A stretch of 64,000 nt of DNA, taken from positions 78,493,894 through 78,557,893 of the forward strand of contig CM042010.1 in the NCBI GenBank assembly GCA_023525715.1. The letters are read 5' to 3'. The stretch is from Cichorium intybus (lineage: Eukaryota; Streptophyta; Magnoliopsida; Asterales; Asteraceae). The notes beneath the pieces were generated by a model. It saw only the letters and a list, made by a program, of their open reading frames with translations. It was not told the DNA's origin and searched no databases. Position numbers and translations under genes: made by a program. Shown here piece after piece: positions 1-11,936 of this stretch (the stretch's first letter is position 1; the number at the start of each line of letters is the position of its first letter).

Positions 1-287
1 GTGCAATGTGCAATTCCATGGATTAGCACCAATTCATATTTTTATCCTAAAGTAACTAGATTGGGTTTTGATTAAGGCTCTAGTACTTTCAATTATAGCA
101 TTATACTTTTAAGAGGCTTAGCGGTTCTATCAAACCCGTTCGGCTAACGACACTCGACTGACCAGGAGAGCGGTAGGTAAGAGTGGATACCCATTAGGCT
201 AACATTTTATAGTAAGTCGCCTTATACCCTCTTTATAGGACAGTTTTGTGAATGAGGCCTACTAGCGGTAAGACTAACCAATTTTTC
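1..287. other. Unassigned flank left of the LINE fragment
   Basis: No open reading frame or repeat I recognise. It ends in a short AT-rich stretch next to the last readable codons of the minus-strand LINE fragment, so it may be the sequence that replaced or truncated the LINE's 3' half. Confidence 0.3.
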
Positions 288-1403
288 TTATATATAAATA
301 TTAACCAATAAAGTTGTTCGCTCTTGAAGCATAGAATCATCAAAATAAAGCACTTCACCAGTCGTATCTAATTCAGCAATTTTCTTTTTTAACTCTTCTC
401 TATCTTTTCTTTGGCTTTCCATAAGATTTGATCTCCAATTTTTTAAACAGTCATTAAGTTGACGGAGTTTCCTGGAAAGCTTTTCAACCTTGGAAAAGGT
501 ATTGTGGTTGACATTAAGTTGATTCCAACAACGAACAACCTCCTCCTCGAACCCATCTTCCATCATCCACGAGTTAAAGAAGCGAAACAGAAAAGGACTA
601 TAGTCGAGACTATTGGAGTCTAACAAGATTGGGGCGTGATCTGAGTATGTTTTAGGGAGAACAGTGATCGAGGTATTTGGCCATTCTGTAAAAAAACTTT
701 CAGATAAAAGGAACCTTTCTAGTTTGCTGAATTTGGCGGCATCTTGGCTCATCCAAGTGAATCTCTTGGCTCCCATCCTAGGCTCCACCAACCCAGCATT
801 GCTAATGAAGGCATTGAAGGCTGCTGCACCACTAGCACAAAAAAAAAGAACCTTTTCTTTCTCCTTCATTTCTGACCTCGTTGAAGTCCCAACAGACGAT
901 CCACAACAGCTCGCTATAGCTGGAAATCAAATTCTCCACTTCACAGTAAAGGTTCATCTTGCTACAATGATCTTGAGGGGCATAGACATTAATAATCCCT
1001 CTCGATTTCCTTTTGTAGTTCCACTTTCCCAGAACAGCCAAGAAATAATTGGACTTAATACAATCCGTAATCTGAAAACTCGATTTATCCCAATCCGTAA
1101 GAATACTTCCAGAACGCCTAATCGCCTCCACCCAGTCATAGTCGCAATTGGAACCCCCCCCCCCCAAATGCTATTAATCAACCCCTTGGGAATCTCATGT
1201 ACATGCGTTTCTTGGATACAGAGAATTTTTATTTTGTTCTCCATCACCATACATTTGATCCAGTTCCTCTTTACCTCCTGACTGAAACCGTTAGAGTTAA
1301 TCGAGAGGCATCTTAACATTTGATTCGGCTCGCACCTTCCATAGAAATAGCTTTCTCCACTATTTCTCGTTTGTTGTGACACTTTTCCCCAACTCTTCTC
1401 CAA
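288..1403 (-). pseudogene. LINE ORF2 endonuclease (EEP family) remnant
   Basis: This would nick target DNA to start target-primed reverse transcription. The fold can be followed through three reading frames. 1403-954 has the SINSNGF motif and the IQETH glutamate motif. 1167-832 has VYAPQD and DFNEVRNEGERKGSFF, where the usual glycine before DFN is replaced. 869-288 has the closing SDHAP motif. One frame change lies at a run of 12 C (1154-1165) and another near an A-rich run at about 839-848, so homopolymer slippage explains the decay. The piece ends before any RT motif. Confidence 0.75.
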
Positions 1404-1439
1404 TTTTTATTGTTTGATTAATTTCTTTCGTTCGAAAGA

Positions 1440-3250
1440 AAAAACTACCGCTACACGTTGAATTTGGGGCTGGTCCTCCACTTAGAATTGGTTTCGTACG
1501 TCTTGATTTCCTTGCTCCTTTCTTTCTCTATCGTCTTTTCCTTTCAATTTCGTCTGAGATTAATTGCTCAATAGTTTCTTCATCGGCAAAATTGGGGTCA
1601 TCGTCCACCTCATTGACGTTTTCTATAAATGGGAAGACTCCTGATGAAATTGGAGAATTATTTAGATATGGTATTCTCGGTGCTCATGTATCCCTACAAT
1701 CTGGCCCAATAATCGACTGAGCCTCCTCAATAACTGGCCTGCCTCTGGACTATTTATAATGGGCTCCATACTCTCTGACCCAAACAAAGGTTGCGCCTCA
1801 TTTGTATTTCCACCACTTCCTCCGCTTTTTTGACTTTTTGAAGTGTCCTTCGCTTTTTCCTTTTTACTCGAAATCTGCTCCTTTTCCCATGCCTTTTCTG
1901 AGCTATTTTCCTCCAAACGCCCATACTAGGCGACTGTTCTATTCCCCTCAGCTCTTTTGGAATTCCAACGGTCATGATGATTATCCTCGTTATCAATGAA
2001 AACATCTTCCTCCAATCTTTCGTTAGCCATATCAAACCAGTCCTCATCTGATTATTAATCTAGTTCCTGGTTAATATGCATCGGCGCCATACTACGTGAT
2101 CGACTGGGTTCCTCCAGCACTCTAACTTTGTAACGATGCCCTTGAACATTAATCTTGACATAATCATTAATCCATGGTGCTTCACTGGTTAAAATTCCCA
2201 TGCTTCTAGCTTCCTTATTCAAACTAATATTGCCTTCATTACTAAGACAATCTGGTTTCCCCCATATCCTGGAAATTTCTTCAAAGACATCTGTATTCCA
2301 AATATGTAATGGAACATCGGAAATAGTGATTGAAGCTAATATATTACAAACAAGGAAATCACGATTCCATTTGAAATGGTTGTTGCACCAGTTACCCCAA
2401 GTGGCTTTGGCGTTCTTTAGAAAGTCACCCGCTAACCCATCTTTATTAAACTCCAGCATCACATACATACCACCAACATAATCCAATTTGACATTAAACA
2501 ATCCTTCTAACCACGACATATCTATTATGTTTTGCAGCATTTCATAAGATTTGACTTCTCCAACTGACGATCTTTGAGAAAAACTCACCATCTTCTTCTT
2601 TCGGGATAACCGTAATCTCTTGCTAGTCCTCTTCCTCTTCTCTAACATCTCATTGACAGGCTGTGCCTTTTTGAGTTCCTCCCTTATCCAAAACTCCATC
2701 GTTAACTTTTGGTTTGCCAGCTCCTTTGACGACATCAGCGTACGTCCATTCATCACTTATTCTTCCCTCCTTCGAAATGATTACACTTTTGAGTTTCCGC
2801 GGTTTTATCACAGCATTTTTCATTTTGTGCTGGGGCGTCGGCTGCATGGCTTTCTTCACAGTGGCGACATTAACTTTTTTCTCATACTTAGCAATGTTAA
2901 ATCTAAGTTTATAGGAACCATCCATATTCCATTGAGCCTCTCTACAAACCTGTTAACTTCCATAACCCCTAAGTACTGTATAAACCCAAATCTTTTCCTG
3001 CTGCATTCCGTATTCTAGGAATAAAGACATCTGCAACCTTCCCATATATTTGGAAAGTCTTCCATAGGCATTGCTGATCCCACTCCTTTGGAAACTTTGT
3101 GAAGAAAAACGTAGAGGCTCTTCCTCCAATGTTGTCACTCTCCAATGATAGTGCTCCCCATTTGCCTCTTGATGCTCCATTTTTTCCTTCAAGTGAGTGG
3201 CCAGACACCTTTCTCCAACCGCTTGAATCTCGCCCTCCTCCTCCGTACAA
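1440..3250 (-). pseudogene. LINE ORF1 remnant with RRM-like N-terminus
   Basis: ORF1 proteins of plant LINEs bind the element's RNA. The first segment (about 3250-2969) carries an RRM-like pattern: TFFFTKFPKEW followed by YGKVADVFIPR, matching the RNP2 and RNP1 neighbourhoods. Reading then shifts frame into a basic segment (2925-2650) and again into 2756-2055. That last part has a DUF4283-like stretch around the WGKPDCL tract, common in LINE ORF1-type proteins. A lysine- and serine-rich tail can be followed in 2047-1662 and weakly to about 1440. The apparent first codon is TTG rather than ATG. At least three frameshifts or stops interrupt it. Confidence 0.65.
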
Positions 3251-4461
3251 AGTGATCTCATATGTATTTCGAGGAAATAGCGAGGAATGCTTTTGCGAGA
3301 GAATTTCGAGGAAGACGTGATTAACCCTACAAAATAACAGGTCTCATTAATTTTATAACAAAACACCCAAACCCTACTATCCCCCGGTCTCACTGCACCT
3401 TACTTCTGGAAATTTCGGAATTGAACGTCGTTGCCGCCGCCGATGAAGCTTCTCTCCCGGTCTCCAGCGCCGGGTAACTATGTGACCACCCACATCCAAC
3501 CACCATTACTTCCTCTTTCATCATCATCTTCCCAAATTAGTTTTGCAAGGTAATAATTTTTTGAAGCTTTTAAATTAAATGCTCAATGTTTGTTTTATGT
3601 TATATTTATGTGTTTAAACTGGAATGTGAAAACATTTTCCAACCTAGATGGTAAGTTCTCGGCAACCCTTGCTCACGATGGGCTAAGGCAACGATTTAAT
3701 TTTTTTCCATGTTAAATGAAAAGCCATGACCATTAGCATATGTCGTTGCTTATCCCAAAACAGAATTGAGAGGGTATTTATGGTTGATCAATTAGCATTT
3801 TTACTAAATTTATAGCAATTAACCTTTTTGCCCAAAACAAGATGAGAATGTGGTGTTTACGATAATCTTAATTATGAAATATTTAGCAAATACAATATGC
3901 CTAATAGTGGTTGTAGTTCTAAATAATCGATAAAAAATTCATTGTTACTAATAGTGGTTGTAGTTATCTATATTTTTTGGTTTTGGTTATGTTTTTATGT
4001 TAAATTGTTTATTAAATTGTTACATTGTTTGAACTGTTAGATTCATAATATGTTTAATGTTAATAGGTTAGGTTGTTAGAATTGTTAGGTATATACATTG
4101 TTTGGGTTAAATTGGTATATTTTTTTGATTTTGGTTATATTTTTGTTAGATTATTTGTTACTCGCTAGATTGTTACATATGTGTTGAATGCTAATATGTT
4201 ATCCTATTTTTTAAGGTCTAATAAATATTGAATTTTAGTTATAGAGCAAAAGTGTCCCATAATCGAGAATGAATGTACAGGATGAGAGCCACTAAAAGTG
4301 GTTATTTTAATTTGACATTTCAACAACATATCAATTATTTCTTGGATTTTTGCATACACCAACGCAACAAATATCGCAAGGAAAACTATATAAGGGGTTG
4401 ATGTATGTACCAATGGATTCATGCCTAATTACTTGCTCTGGTTTGCATTTTGTTGTTACAG

Positions 4462-4960
4462 GGAAATCATCTTCATTTTCTCAAGAAAGCTTCGCAACAT
4501 CTGTTGAGTACGAGCGGTCGCAACAACATGTATGTTGTTATGATAGATAAGAATTAAAGAAATATGTTGCTATTATTGTGAATAAAATATAAAAATATGG
4601 TGCTATTATAGATAAAAAGTGGCAATATGCTTCTATTGTGAATAAACAAATATACTACATTATATTGGTAAATATAAAAATAAAGTATGTTAATTATGCT
4701 AGTATGTTGCTATAATAGATGAAAATAATTGTTAAAATGTATACTTTGTTTAAAAAAATTTTTGTATAAATTATGTTATATTTGTTTTCACAATTTTTTA
4801 GGTTCGAGAGTTGGAAGAAAGACAATCCCAAATGGAAGCCGAAATGCAAGCCCAATCACAACGTGAATCTCAAATGGCCGAACGACAATCACATATTGAA
4901 GGTCAAATGGCCGAGCTCATGAGACTAATCCGTAATAACAATCCACCTAATGCTCCTTAG
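4462..4960 (+). pseudogene. C-terminal exons of a CACTA-associated (Ptta/En-Spm-like) protein
   Basis: Exon one (4462-4529) starts after a ttgttacag acceptor and reads SFSQESFATSVEYERSQQH. The intron 4530-4801 has GT and AG ends. Exon two (4802-4960) opens VRELEERQSQME and ends in TAG after 53 codons. The second exon is a run of E, Q and M heptads, so a coiled coil is likely. The pattern resembles the C-terminus of the plant Ptta/En/Spm 'transposase' family (Transposase_24 type), whose biochemical role is unclear. The N-terminal exons were not found, so only the tail survives. Splicing is inferred from sequence. Confidence 0.6.
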
Positions 4961-5282
4961 CTTATTGCTCTAAAACACTTCTATGTTTTATTAGACAATC
5001 GTATTATGTTTGCATGTTGTGCAAAACACTTCTATGTTTATTAGACAATTATGTTATGTTTGTAGGTTGTTTGAACATTTCTACGTTTACGAGACAATTA
5101 TATTATGTTTGTAGGTTGTTAAACTTGGGTTCTAATGAATGCTTTTGGTTATTTTATTTGTCAAATGAATTTGGTTATTTGTAAAATGAATTTGGTTAGC
5201 TGTAATAGATTTTTTCTGCATTTTGTGCAATTTTTTGGTTATTTAAATGCTTATTTCTGTTCATTTTCCTAGAAAAACCTGT

Positions 5283-5597
5283 CACAATGTCATAGACATA
5301 CCTCGGAACTCTCTCTGAAATAGGTTTCTCGGAAAATGTTTCCTCGGAAATTCCTCGAAACCTGTTTCCTCGTAATTTCCTCGAAAAGCTTCTTAGGAGA
5401 ACCAAACCTAGGAATATCGTCAGAACTTCCTACAAACTTTTTTTGCTCGAAATTTTTATAGGCAATCCCTCGGAAAAGTTTTCCTACAGGGTTTTTTCCG
5501 AGGAAACGGAATCACTCGAAAATCCCTAGGAAATGACAATTTCTGAGGAATTTCCTAGAAACTTTCTCCTAGGAACCCGTGCCTTTTTCTAGTAGTG
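5283..5597. repeat. CACTA subterminal repeats and 3' terminal inverted repeat
   Basis: Many imperfect copies of a motif like TTCCTCGGAAA or CTCGAAA in both orientations lead to the terminal TTTTTCTAGTAGTG. In En/Spm elements such subterminal arrays bind the element's own protein. Confidence 0.7.
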
Positions 5598-6477
5598 TAA
5601 AAGTGTTCTAAAAAACTGAAAACGTTTTGATATTATAAAGGGTTTCATTTAACTAAAGTAATACATAGAACGAAAGAACTATATTGATTGTACTATCTTT
5701 CATTGAGAGATCATATGTATTCTCTCAAATATATCATCGAAGGTAAGCATATGCCAAGGCTAATCTGCATGACTCAAAGACTAATACACACAATGCATTC
5801 TAACACTTTAAGCTGATAATTTGAATAAGAAATAGCATATGTGATATTTCTTTTATTTATTAGTCTATAAAATAAGTTTAGGTTCATGGTTGGTAAGAAA
5901 TTGATAAATAGAAAAAGTCGGTGGATGAAAATGTGAAATTATAGAAAAAAGAAAAGGAAGGATAGATAGATAGATAGGGATAGATGTGTAGAAATTGATA
6001 GGAAGTAGTCAGACGAGATTCCCACATCAGGGAAAGACACACCAATCATCTCCATACTTTTTCTTTTCTTTTTTGTGAGCCTCGTGAACCTCTCTGCCTG
6101 TGCCCCTCCGAATATATACCCACCTCTCCCTCCATTATACATACATCCTTTTGTATCTATATATTCTTTCAGTGCCTGCACCCTCCCCGATGCCATTCGT
6201 CTTGTCGAATTACCTTTCCCCACACCCACTATTCCTTTTTATTCCTCCGGCTTACTTATTCCAATGCTGGAAATTTCTTAATTCAAATTTAAATACAATA
6301 ATATTCATCTTTGTCTGAACGTGTTATAAGCAATATATTATCGTTCAACTTTTATTGTTGAATGATTTTGATCTTTGCATGAAATGATGCCTGTATTATG
6401 TATGCTGCTAAACCACGTTTTCATTTGTTACTGAATCTATCTTTACATGTTGTAGCTTTATTGTTATAATATGATTA
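5598..6477. other. Intergenic, no gene recognised
   Basis: AT-rich sequence with a short GATA-type microsatellite (about 5960-5985) and a CT-rich patch at about 6090-6250 that could be an old promoter or leader. The short reading frames here have no recognisable domain. Confidence 0.4.
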
Positions 6478-6658
6478 GACTTGACAAAATCAGCCACGAC
6501 ACGATAACTCGACACGAACCCGACACGAAATTAGCGGGTTTGGGTTACAGGTTTCAACCCGTTTAAGTTAACGGGTTGACACGTACGACACAACACGAAA
6601 GTTAAACGGGTTGAGTTAGGGTTGATACTTTCAACTCGAAGATGACACGAATGACCCA

Positions 6659-6732
<74 letters not shown>

Positions 6733-7065
6733 GGAAGTCGCTTAGCCACTTAGGTCATAAATTCATTTTCAATTTTTTACTTTCTTACTCATACTCCACA
6801 GTTTCAATCGACCTCTCTCTCCTCCTCGCAACCTCGTCATTCATCTCCCCGACTCCTAATCTTTTAACATTGCTTTATAAACTTCGTGTGAATGCTTCTA
6901 CTACTAGTTTTTCATGTTTTCTTTTTCACCTCAAACTCCTATTCTTTCAACATATTTAGTGTTTCAATTCGAAAAGTGACATGATATATTTACAAAGTCT
7001 AAACCCCAAACCCGAAACTCGACACGAAAATAAACGGGTTGACACGATACGACACGATATTGTGA
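6478..7065. repeat. Non-autonomous 'ACACGAC' dispersed repeat (possible hAT-type MITE)
   Basis: Both ends are dense in CGACACGA and CGGGTTGACACG words, a composition I associate with small non-coding hAT-type repeats in eudicots. A long (TA)n tract sits inside. Clear terminal inverted repeats and a target duplication were not found, so class and borders are tentative. Confidence 0.45.
6665..6729. repeat. (TA)n microsatellite
   Basis: Uninterrupted TA dinucleotides of about 65 bp inside the ACACGAC-type repeat. Reading frames of alternating Tyr and Ile here are artefacts. Confidence 0.95.
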
Positions 7066-7925
7066 TTATGAATGGGATCTGAGTACATATTTCAGTATGA
7101 TAATGATCGAGTCGTGATTTAATTTGTATAACATAAGAGCTGCATTCATGATCATATATATTTTAGAGGGTTTTGGGGTTGGGTCACGTGGCATGCATGT
7201 GGGGAAGTTAAGCCACACAAAAGGAAAAGGTAATGTTGTTGTCATGTCATGCGAGACAAACTTGTCCAGCTCTTCTGTCCATCTTAGGGAATTAGATTCC
7301 CCAACTCTTGTTTCCTTCTTCCATCATCCCTCTTTTTCTCTCTCTTTCGCTTTTCTATGGTTTCATTAGTTCATCCATATACTTACTAATTAATTCCTCA
7401 ATGGATGTTTGTCTCTCTTCCGATGCAAATACCAACTCCAGTTCATTCAAACTACTTATACTAAATATCCATATCACCTTCAAGATGTTTTCATACAGCA
7501 CATGTAAAATTACAATTTCAACTACTTGGTGACAATATAAACCAAACATAAATATAAAAAGAACATAAAACTTGCGAAACAGATTCAAACTCTATGAAGG
7601 AAAAAAATGATGTTGTTTTACCAAAAAAAACTTCAATTTCATTTTTGATTCAGATTGTGAAATTTAAAAGATCAATTATATAAAAGTTTCTAGGTTAAAT
7701 AAAAATAATAATATATTTTTCAATAATATAACTCAAAGCATATAATAATTTAATTGAAAAAACTCTATCGAAAACATTTAAAAAAAACTTGATTAAACCA
7801 TGATTGAGTGATTTGTACGTGCTTCTTTTACTTTTATTCTAATAGTTTGTATTTTAAAAAATGATAGACCTTTGTAATGGGTTTTAATGTATTTGCTCGT
7901 GACTTCCAATGTTGTTCGTGAAACA
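7066..7925. other. Intergenic, no gene recognised
   Basis: AT-rich with small reading frames lacking domains or a plausible start context. Nothing beyond simple-sequence bias is visible. Confidence 0.4.
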
Positions 7926-8259
7926 TAATAAATAAAAATAGCACATATTCGATTAGTCGATCAAACTCGAAAATTTTGATTTTTTTTATAAAATAAGTAA
8001 TTATAATTTTTATGTAATTCGTTTACAACATATTATATATTTTACTTGTTTAATAAACATTTTATTATTTAATTTTAATTTGTTTAATTCAAATTTAATG
8101 CAACTATGACTATATTCCGTATTTCAGTATGTATAATCCTATAAAAAATAGCACATATTCGATTAGTTTAGAAACATACGTGAGTTTAGAAAACAATAGT
8201 AATTAAAATATCAATAATTAATTTAGATATATTTGAATCAAAACCACATATTTCCTAAC

Positions 8260-8261
<2 letters not shown>

Positions 8262-8336
<75 letters not shown>

Positions 8337-8351
8337 TATATATATATATAT

Positions 8352-8419
<68 letters not shown>
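8262..8419. repeat. (TA)n microsatellite with two interruptions
   Basis: TA dinucleotides broken by single-base changes near 8335 and 8353. It lies in the flank part of the tandem unit. Confidence 0.95.
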
Positions 8420-8422
<3 letters not shown>

Positions 8423-8453
8423 CGAGGAATAGCAAATTTGGTTTTGGTGGGTG

Positions 8454-8860
8454 CAGTGTTGTAAAACTCGGCCTACTTGGTTGAGTACTCGGAATCGGAT
8501 GTTGTCCGATGCGCTTTTATGATAATCGGCCAAAAAACTCGGACTCGGTCAACCTCGGTACTAGTCATTCAAACTCGGTGCTACTCGGTCAATATCAGTG
8601 CAACTCGGTCAACCTTGAAATCAGAAAAACCGGTCAGACTTGAAAACTCGGTCAAACTAGGAAAAAATCGGTCAAACTCGAAAATTTTGAATTTTTTTTA
8701 TAAAATAAGTAATTATAATTTTTATGTAATTAGTTTACAACATATTATATATTTTACTTGTTTAATAAACATTTTATTGTTTAATTTTAATTTGTTTAAT
8801 TCAAATCAAATTTGATGCAACTATGACTATATTCCGTATTTCAGTATGTATAATCCTATA
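8454..8860 (+). mobile_element. Truncated hAT-type MITE copy in the tandem unit
   Basis: It begins CAGTGTTGTAAAACTCGG directly after GGTGGGTG (8446-8453), like the complete copy at 9113. It stops at the CCTATA repeat junction, so the right terminus is missing. It contains several TCGGTCAA words. Confidence 0.75.
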
Positions 8861-8978
8861 AATAAAAATAGCACATATTCGATTAGTTTAGAAACATACG
8901 TGAGTTTAGAAAACAATAGTAATTAAATATCAATAATTAATTTAGATATATTTGAATGAAAACCACATATTTCCTAAC

Positions 8979-9081
<103 letters not shown>

Positions 9082-9112
9082 CGAGGCATAGCAAATTTGG
9101 TTTTGGTGGGTG

Positions 9113-9616
9113 CAGTGTTGTAAAACTCGCCTACTTGGCTGAGTACTCGGAATCGGATGTTATCCGATGCGCTTTTATGATAATCGGCCAAAAAACTCGG
9201 ACTCGGTCAACCTCGGTACTACTCGTTCAAACTCGGTGAATATCAGTGCAACTCGGTCAACCTTGAAAGCGGAAAAATCGGTCAAACTTGAAAAAACTCG
9301 GGTCAAACTAGGAAATAATCGGTCAAACTTGAAAACTTTGAATTTTTTTTTATAAAATAAGTAATTATAATTTTTATGTAATTAGTTTACAACATATTAT
9401 ATATTTTACTTGTTTAATAAACATTTTATTGTTTAATTTTAATTTGTTTAATTCAAATCAAATTTGATGCAACTATGACTATATTCCGTATTTGAGTATG
9501 TATAATCCTATAATATGTACTTATTTACCCTATCCGATTACTCTTCGAGTACCCACCGCCTACACCGAGTATGCGTTACTCGCTAATCGACCGACCTAAC
9601 GACTTTTGCAACATTG
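9113..9616 (+). mobile_element. Complete hAT-type MITE, 504 bp
   Basis: The left terminus is CAGTGTTGTAAAA and the right ends TTTTGCAACATTG, whose reverse complement is CAATGTTGCAAAA: terminal inverted repeats with two mismatches over 13 bp. Flanking words are GGTGGGTG (9105-9112) and GGTGGTTG (9617-9624), an 8-bp target duplication with one mismatch. An 8-bp duplication with a CA(G/A)TG terminus is diagnostic of the hAT superfamily. No coding sequence is present, so it would need a transposase in trans. Confidence 0.85.
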
Positions 9617-9624
9617 GGTGGTTG

Positions 9625-9984
9625 TAAGCATATCCTTGGTTGGAAAGATGATAGGTCATAATAGACTTCCGTTTAGAGGTCATTAATGTAAAATCATAAG
9701 TGGAAGGATGAAAACAACAAACTGATGAAGAATTGAGAGACCACTTTTGTAATCCACTTTAATTTCTGTGGTTCAAGGGTCCATGTTTTCTTATTCTCAT
9801 AAAATCATCAAAAATACTTTAACACAGACTCTCTCTCTCTCTCTTAAAACCAAGTCTTGGTTGGTGATTCTCTTTCTTTGTTTCTTTAATTTATTTTCTT
9901 TTAATTGGTATCGATTTTTGTTTCTCTTTCTTTGGCTTCTTTGTTTTTTGTTTTGGTAAGGAGAGGAGGTATAATTGATTGAGA
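9625..9984 (+). promoter_or_regulatory. Upstream region of the WW-domain gene, with CT-rich leader
   Basis: A (CT)n tract at 9829-9845 and pyrimidine-rich sequence up to 9955 precede the start codon, as often seen in plant 5' leaders. No convincing TATA box was seen. The hAT MITE ends only about 370 bp upstream of the ATG. Confidence 0.45.
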
Positions 9985-10991
9985 ATGACAGCGCCAAACA
10001 TGGCGGCGATCACTGCATCTCTGGAAAGATCTCTTCAAAGCTTCTCTCTAAACCACCAGAGCAGGATCTGCGGTGGCGAAGGATTAGGTTTTGGGAGGTC
10101 ATCATCCTCTTCAGAGTCTCAGAATAACCCTTGTCACAACTCAAGCAACTCTTCCGATGCCACCTTGGAACTCAATTCAAATATAACCCTACCCTACCAT
10201 TGGGAGCAATGCCTGGATTTGAAGGTTCGTCTTTATATACATACCCTCCTTTAACTGCTAAATTACTACGTCTGTGCTACGTTAAATCAGTCTTTAATAC
10301 AAAAACATCATTTACTTTGGGAAGCTAATAGAATTATATATTTATTGTTATGTAAATGCACTACAAAATCTCAAACACGGATCTTCCATAAATTCCGTCC
10401 CTTTTTGTTGCTTTATTGGGAAAAAGTTGTTTACTTTGACGTCCCCGTTTTATTTTTATCACTTAAAAGTCAAAAAAAGAAAAAAAAAAACTTTGAAACC
10501 CTAAAAAGCACACAGGAGGAAGAAAACAAAGAAGGCTATAAGATGATTTTGTGGTAGCGTAATTATAGATTTACATGTGACGATGGGGTTTGACGGGAAA
10601 ACAGACAGGGGAGGTGTATTACATAAACTGGAGAACAGGGATGAAATCAAAAGAGGATCCAAGGACGGTTGATGATGGTTTTAGCGGCTACTTTTACAGC
10701 GACGAAGATGAAGAAGAGGAGGAAGAGGAAGAGGAGAGTTCATATGGCAGTGGAGGATCTTCAGTGGAATCATCTCCGGCGGCTTCGTCGTCGAGAAAAC
10801 ACAAGCAAAACGGAGATGAAGATGATGAAGATGAACATGAAACTAATGAAAGTAGGATAGGGGGCCATGTATTAGTGGTGGCCGGATGCAAGGGATGTTT
10901 CATGTACTTCATGGTGCCCAAACAGGTGGAGGATTGCCCCAAATGTTGTGGTCAACTCCTTCACTTTGACCGATCCGATGATAATGCTTAG
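9985..10991 (+). CDS. CFL1-like: CURLY FLAG LEAF 1-like WW-domain protein (two exons)
   Basis: Spliced gene: exon 1 is 9985-10224 (80 codons), exon 2 is 10605-10991 (128 codons plus TAG), with a phase-0 GT-AG intron of 380 nt. The junction joins LPYHWEQCLDLK to TGEVYYINWRTGMKSKEDPR, rebuilding one WW domain (about residues 69-100) that neither exon encodes alone. The first Trp and the DPR end are present, but the second signature Trp position appears to be Lys. A serine-rich N-terminus, an acidic run of about a dozen Asp/Glu and a C-terminal CKGC-CPKC pair resembling a zinc ribbon follow. The plant CFL1 family is linked to cuticle and epidermal development through homeodomain partners. Family assignment is from memory of the WW pattern. 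Two in-frame ATGs start the ORF (9985 and 10000); the first is chosen. Confidence 0.8.
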
Positions 10992-11478
10992 CTCCTCCAT
11001 TTATTTTTCATTTTTCTCTTTCCTAATTTTCTCATTCTTTTTTGTTTTGTGTTGAATTTTTTTCTTCTTCGCTATTTTTGTTATTTTTTTTGGGGGGATG
11101 TGGGGAAGAAAGAAGAACAGATGATGGATCAATCATGTGGGCGTTTTCTTCTGGAGGTTTGATGTGTGGATTTTGAAATGAGATTAATTTATGGTAATTC
11201 TTTTTGTGAATCCTTTATTTATTTGACTATGGATTGCTCTTTTCTCCAGTTGAATTTGATAAAAACTGTACAACATTATTTTTCATATTTATGATCTACA
11301 ATTCCACATATTTTTATACCGTTTATTAAATTATAGTATTGGTTGATTACCATTTAAGCTTCCATCTGCATGAGTAAATCCATAAATTAATGTGCAAGAT
11401 CAAAGTCAAACACACTCGAATACTAATATTATCATTAGTGAGTAATGACGGAGACGTGTTGATTTTCTATCTCCACCT

Positions 11479-11483
<5 letters not shown>
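10992..11483. other. 3' flank of the WW-domain gene
   Basis: T-rich sequence follows the stop, consistent with a plant 3' UTR. No canonical AATAAA was seen near the stop. No further gene is recognised. Confidence 0.4.

Positions 11484-11549
<66 letters not shown>
11484..11549. repeat. (TA)n microsatellite
   Basis: Uninterrupted TA run of about 66 bp. The flanking word GGTTAGGCATAGAACCAT is similar to the arms of the hairpin at 11937-12055. Confidence 0.95.
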
Positions 11550-11553
<4 letters not shown>

Positions 11554-11936
11554 GTTAGGCATAGAACCATTAAAATTCTTTAGTTTTCTTATGAAAAAAC
11601 TTGTATTTTCATTTACCTTAACATAAGTAATCCAAGTGATTGATTATAAAAAGATGAAAAATGATGCTATGAAGCATACAATAGAGTGATTAAAAGTATA
11701 ACCCCTACATGTGTCTATGTTACAGAAATTGGTCGACAGAAGAAACATCTCTAAAATAAAAGTAACAAGTTAAATTGAGTGGAACAACAAATTGTGTACA
11801 ACTATGGAGAAAAAATTAAGTTGATTGGCATTTTATATTTGTTAAAAAAGGGGTTGTTTTAGTGGTTTTATACCTGGGTTTAGGTATATAACAGCCACAT
11901 ATTCACTATCCTCTATATATATATATATATATATAC
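11550..11936. other. Intergenic, no gene recognised
   Basis: AT-rich sequence between two TA tracts, ending in a short (TA)n at 11914-11935. No domain-bearing reading frame. Confidence 0.4.

Larger units (their letters stand above)
288..3250 (-). mobile_element. Decayed L1-type LINE fragment (ORF1 plus endonuclease part of ORF2)
   Basis: Read leftwards, the fragment shows an RRM-like ORF1, a basic middle region, then an AP-type endonuclease, the order seen in plant L1 LINEs. The copy stops in the linker just before the reverse transcriptase, so RT, zinc-knuckle and poly(A) tail are missing. Several frameshifts make it inactive. The right end abuts sequence resembling CACTA subterminal repeats at about 3265-3320. 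No target duplication was found, so the exact boundaries are uncertain. Confidence 0.75.
3265..5597 (+). mobile_element. CACTA (En/Spm-type) transposon remnant
   Basis: The right end is clear: the sequence closes with TTTTTCTAGTAGTG at 5584-5597, the inverse of the CACTACTAGAAAAA terminus typical of plant CACTA elements. About 300 bp of degenerate TTTCCTCGGAAA-like subterminal repeats precede it. Two exons of an En/Spm-associated protein lie inside. Similar repeats in the opposite orientation occur at about 3265-3320, as expected near the left end, but no left CACTA terminus was found. The left boundary is therefore inferred, perhaps lost where the LINE fragment abuts. Confidence 0.65.

Noticed and set aside
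664..1281. 205-codon plus-strand frame
   Set aside because: It is antisense to the LINE endonuclease, whose motifs are clear on the minus strand.
8233..8533. Open frames of alternating Tyr-Ile on both strands
   Set aside because: They are translations of (TA)n tracts with no start context. The same applies at 6642-6959, 8952-9239, 11390-11626 and 63271-63702.
10669..10942. Lys/Arg-rich and poly-Ser frames overlapping exon 2 of the WW gene
   Set aside because: They are shadows of the acidic GAA/GAG tract in the real frame.
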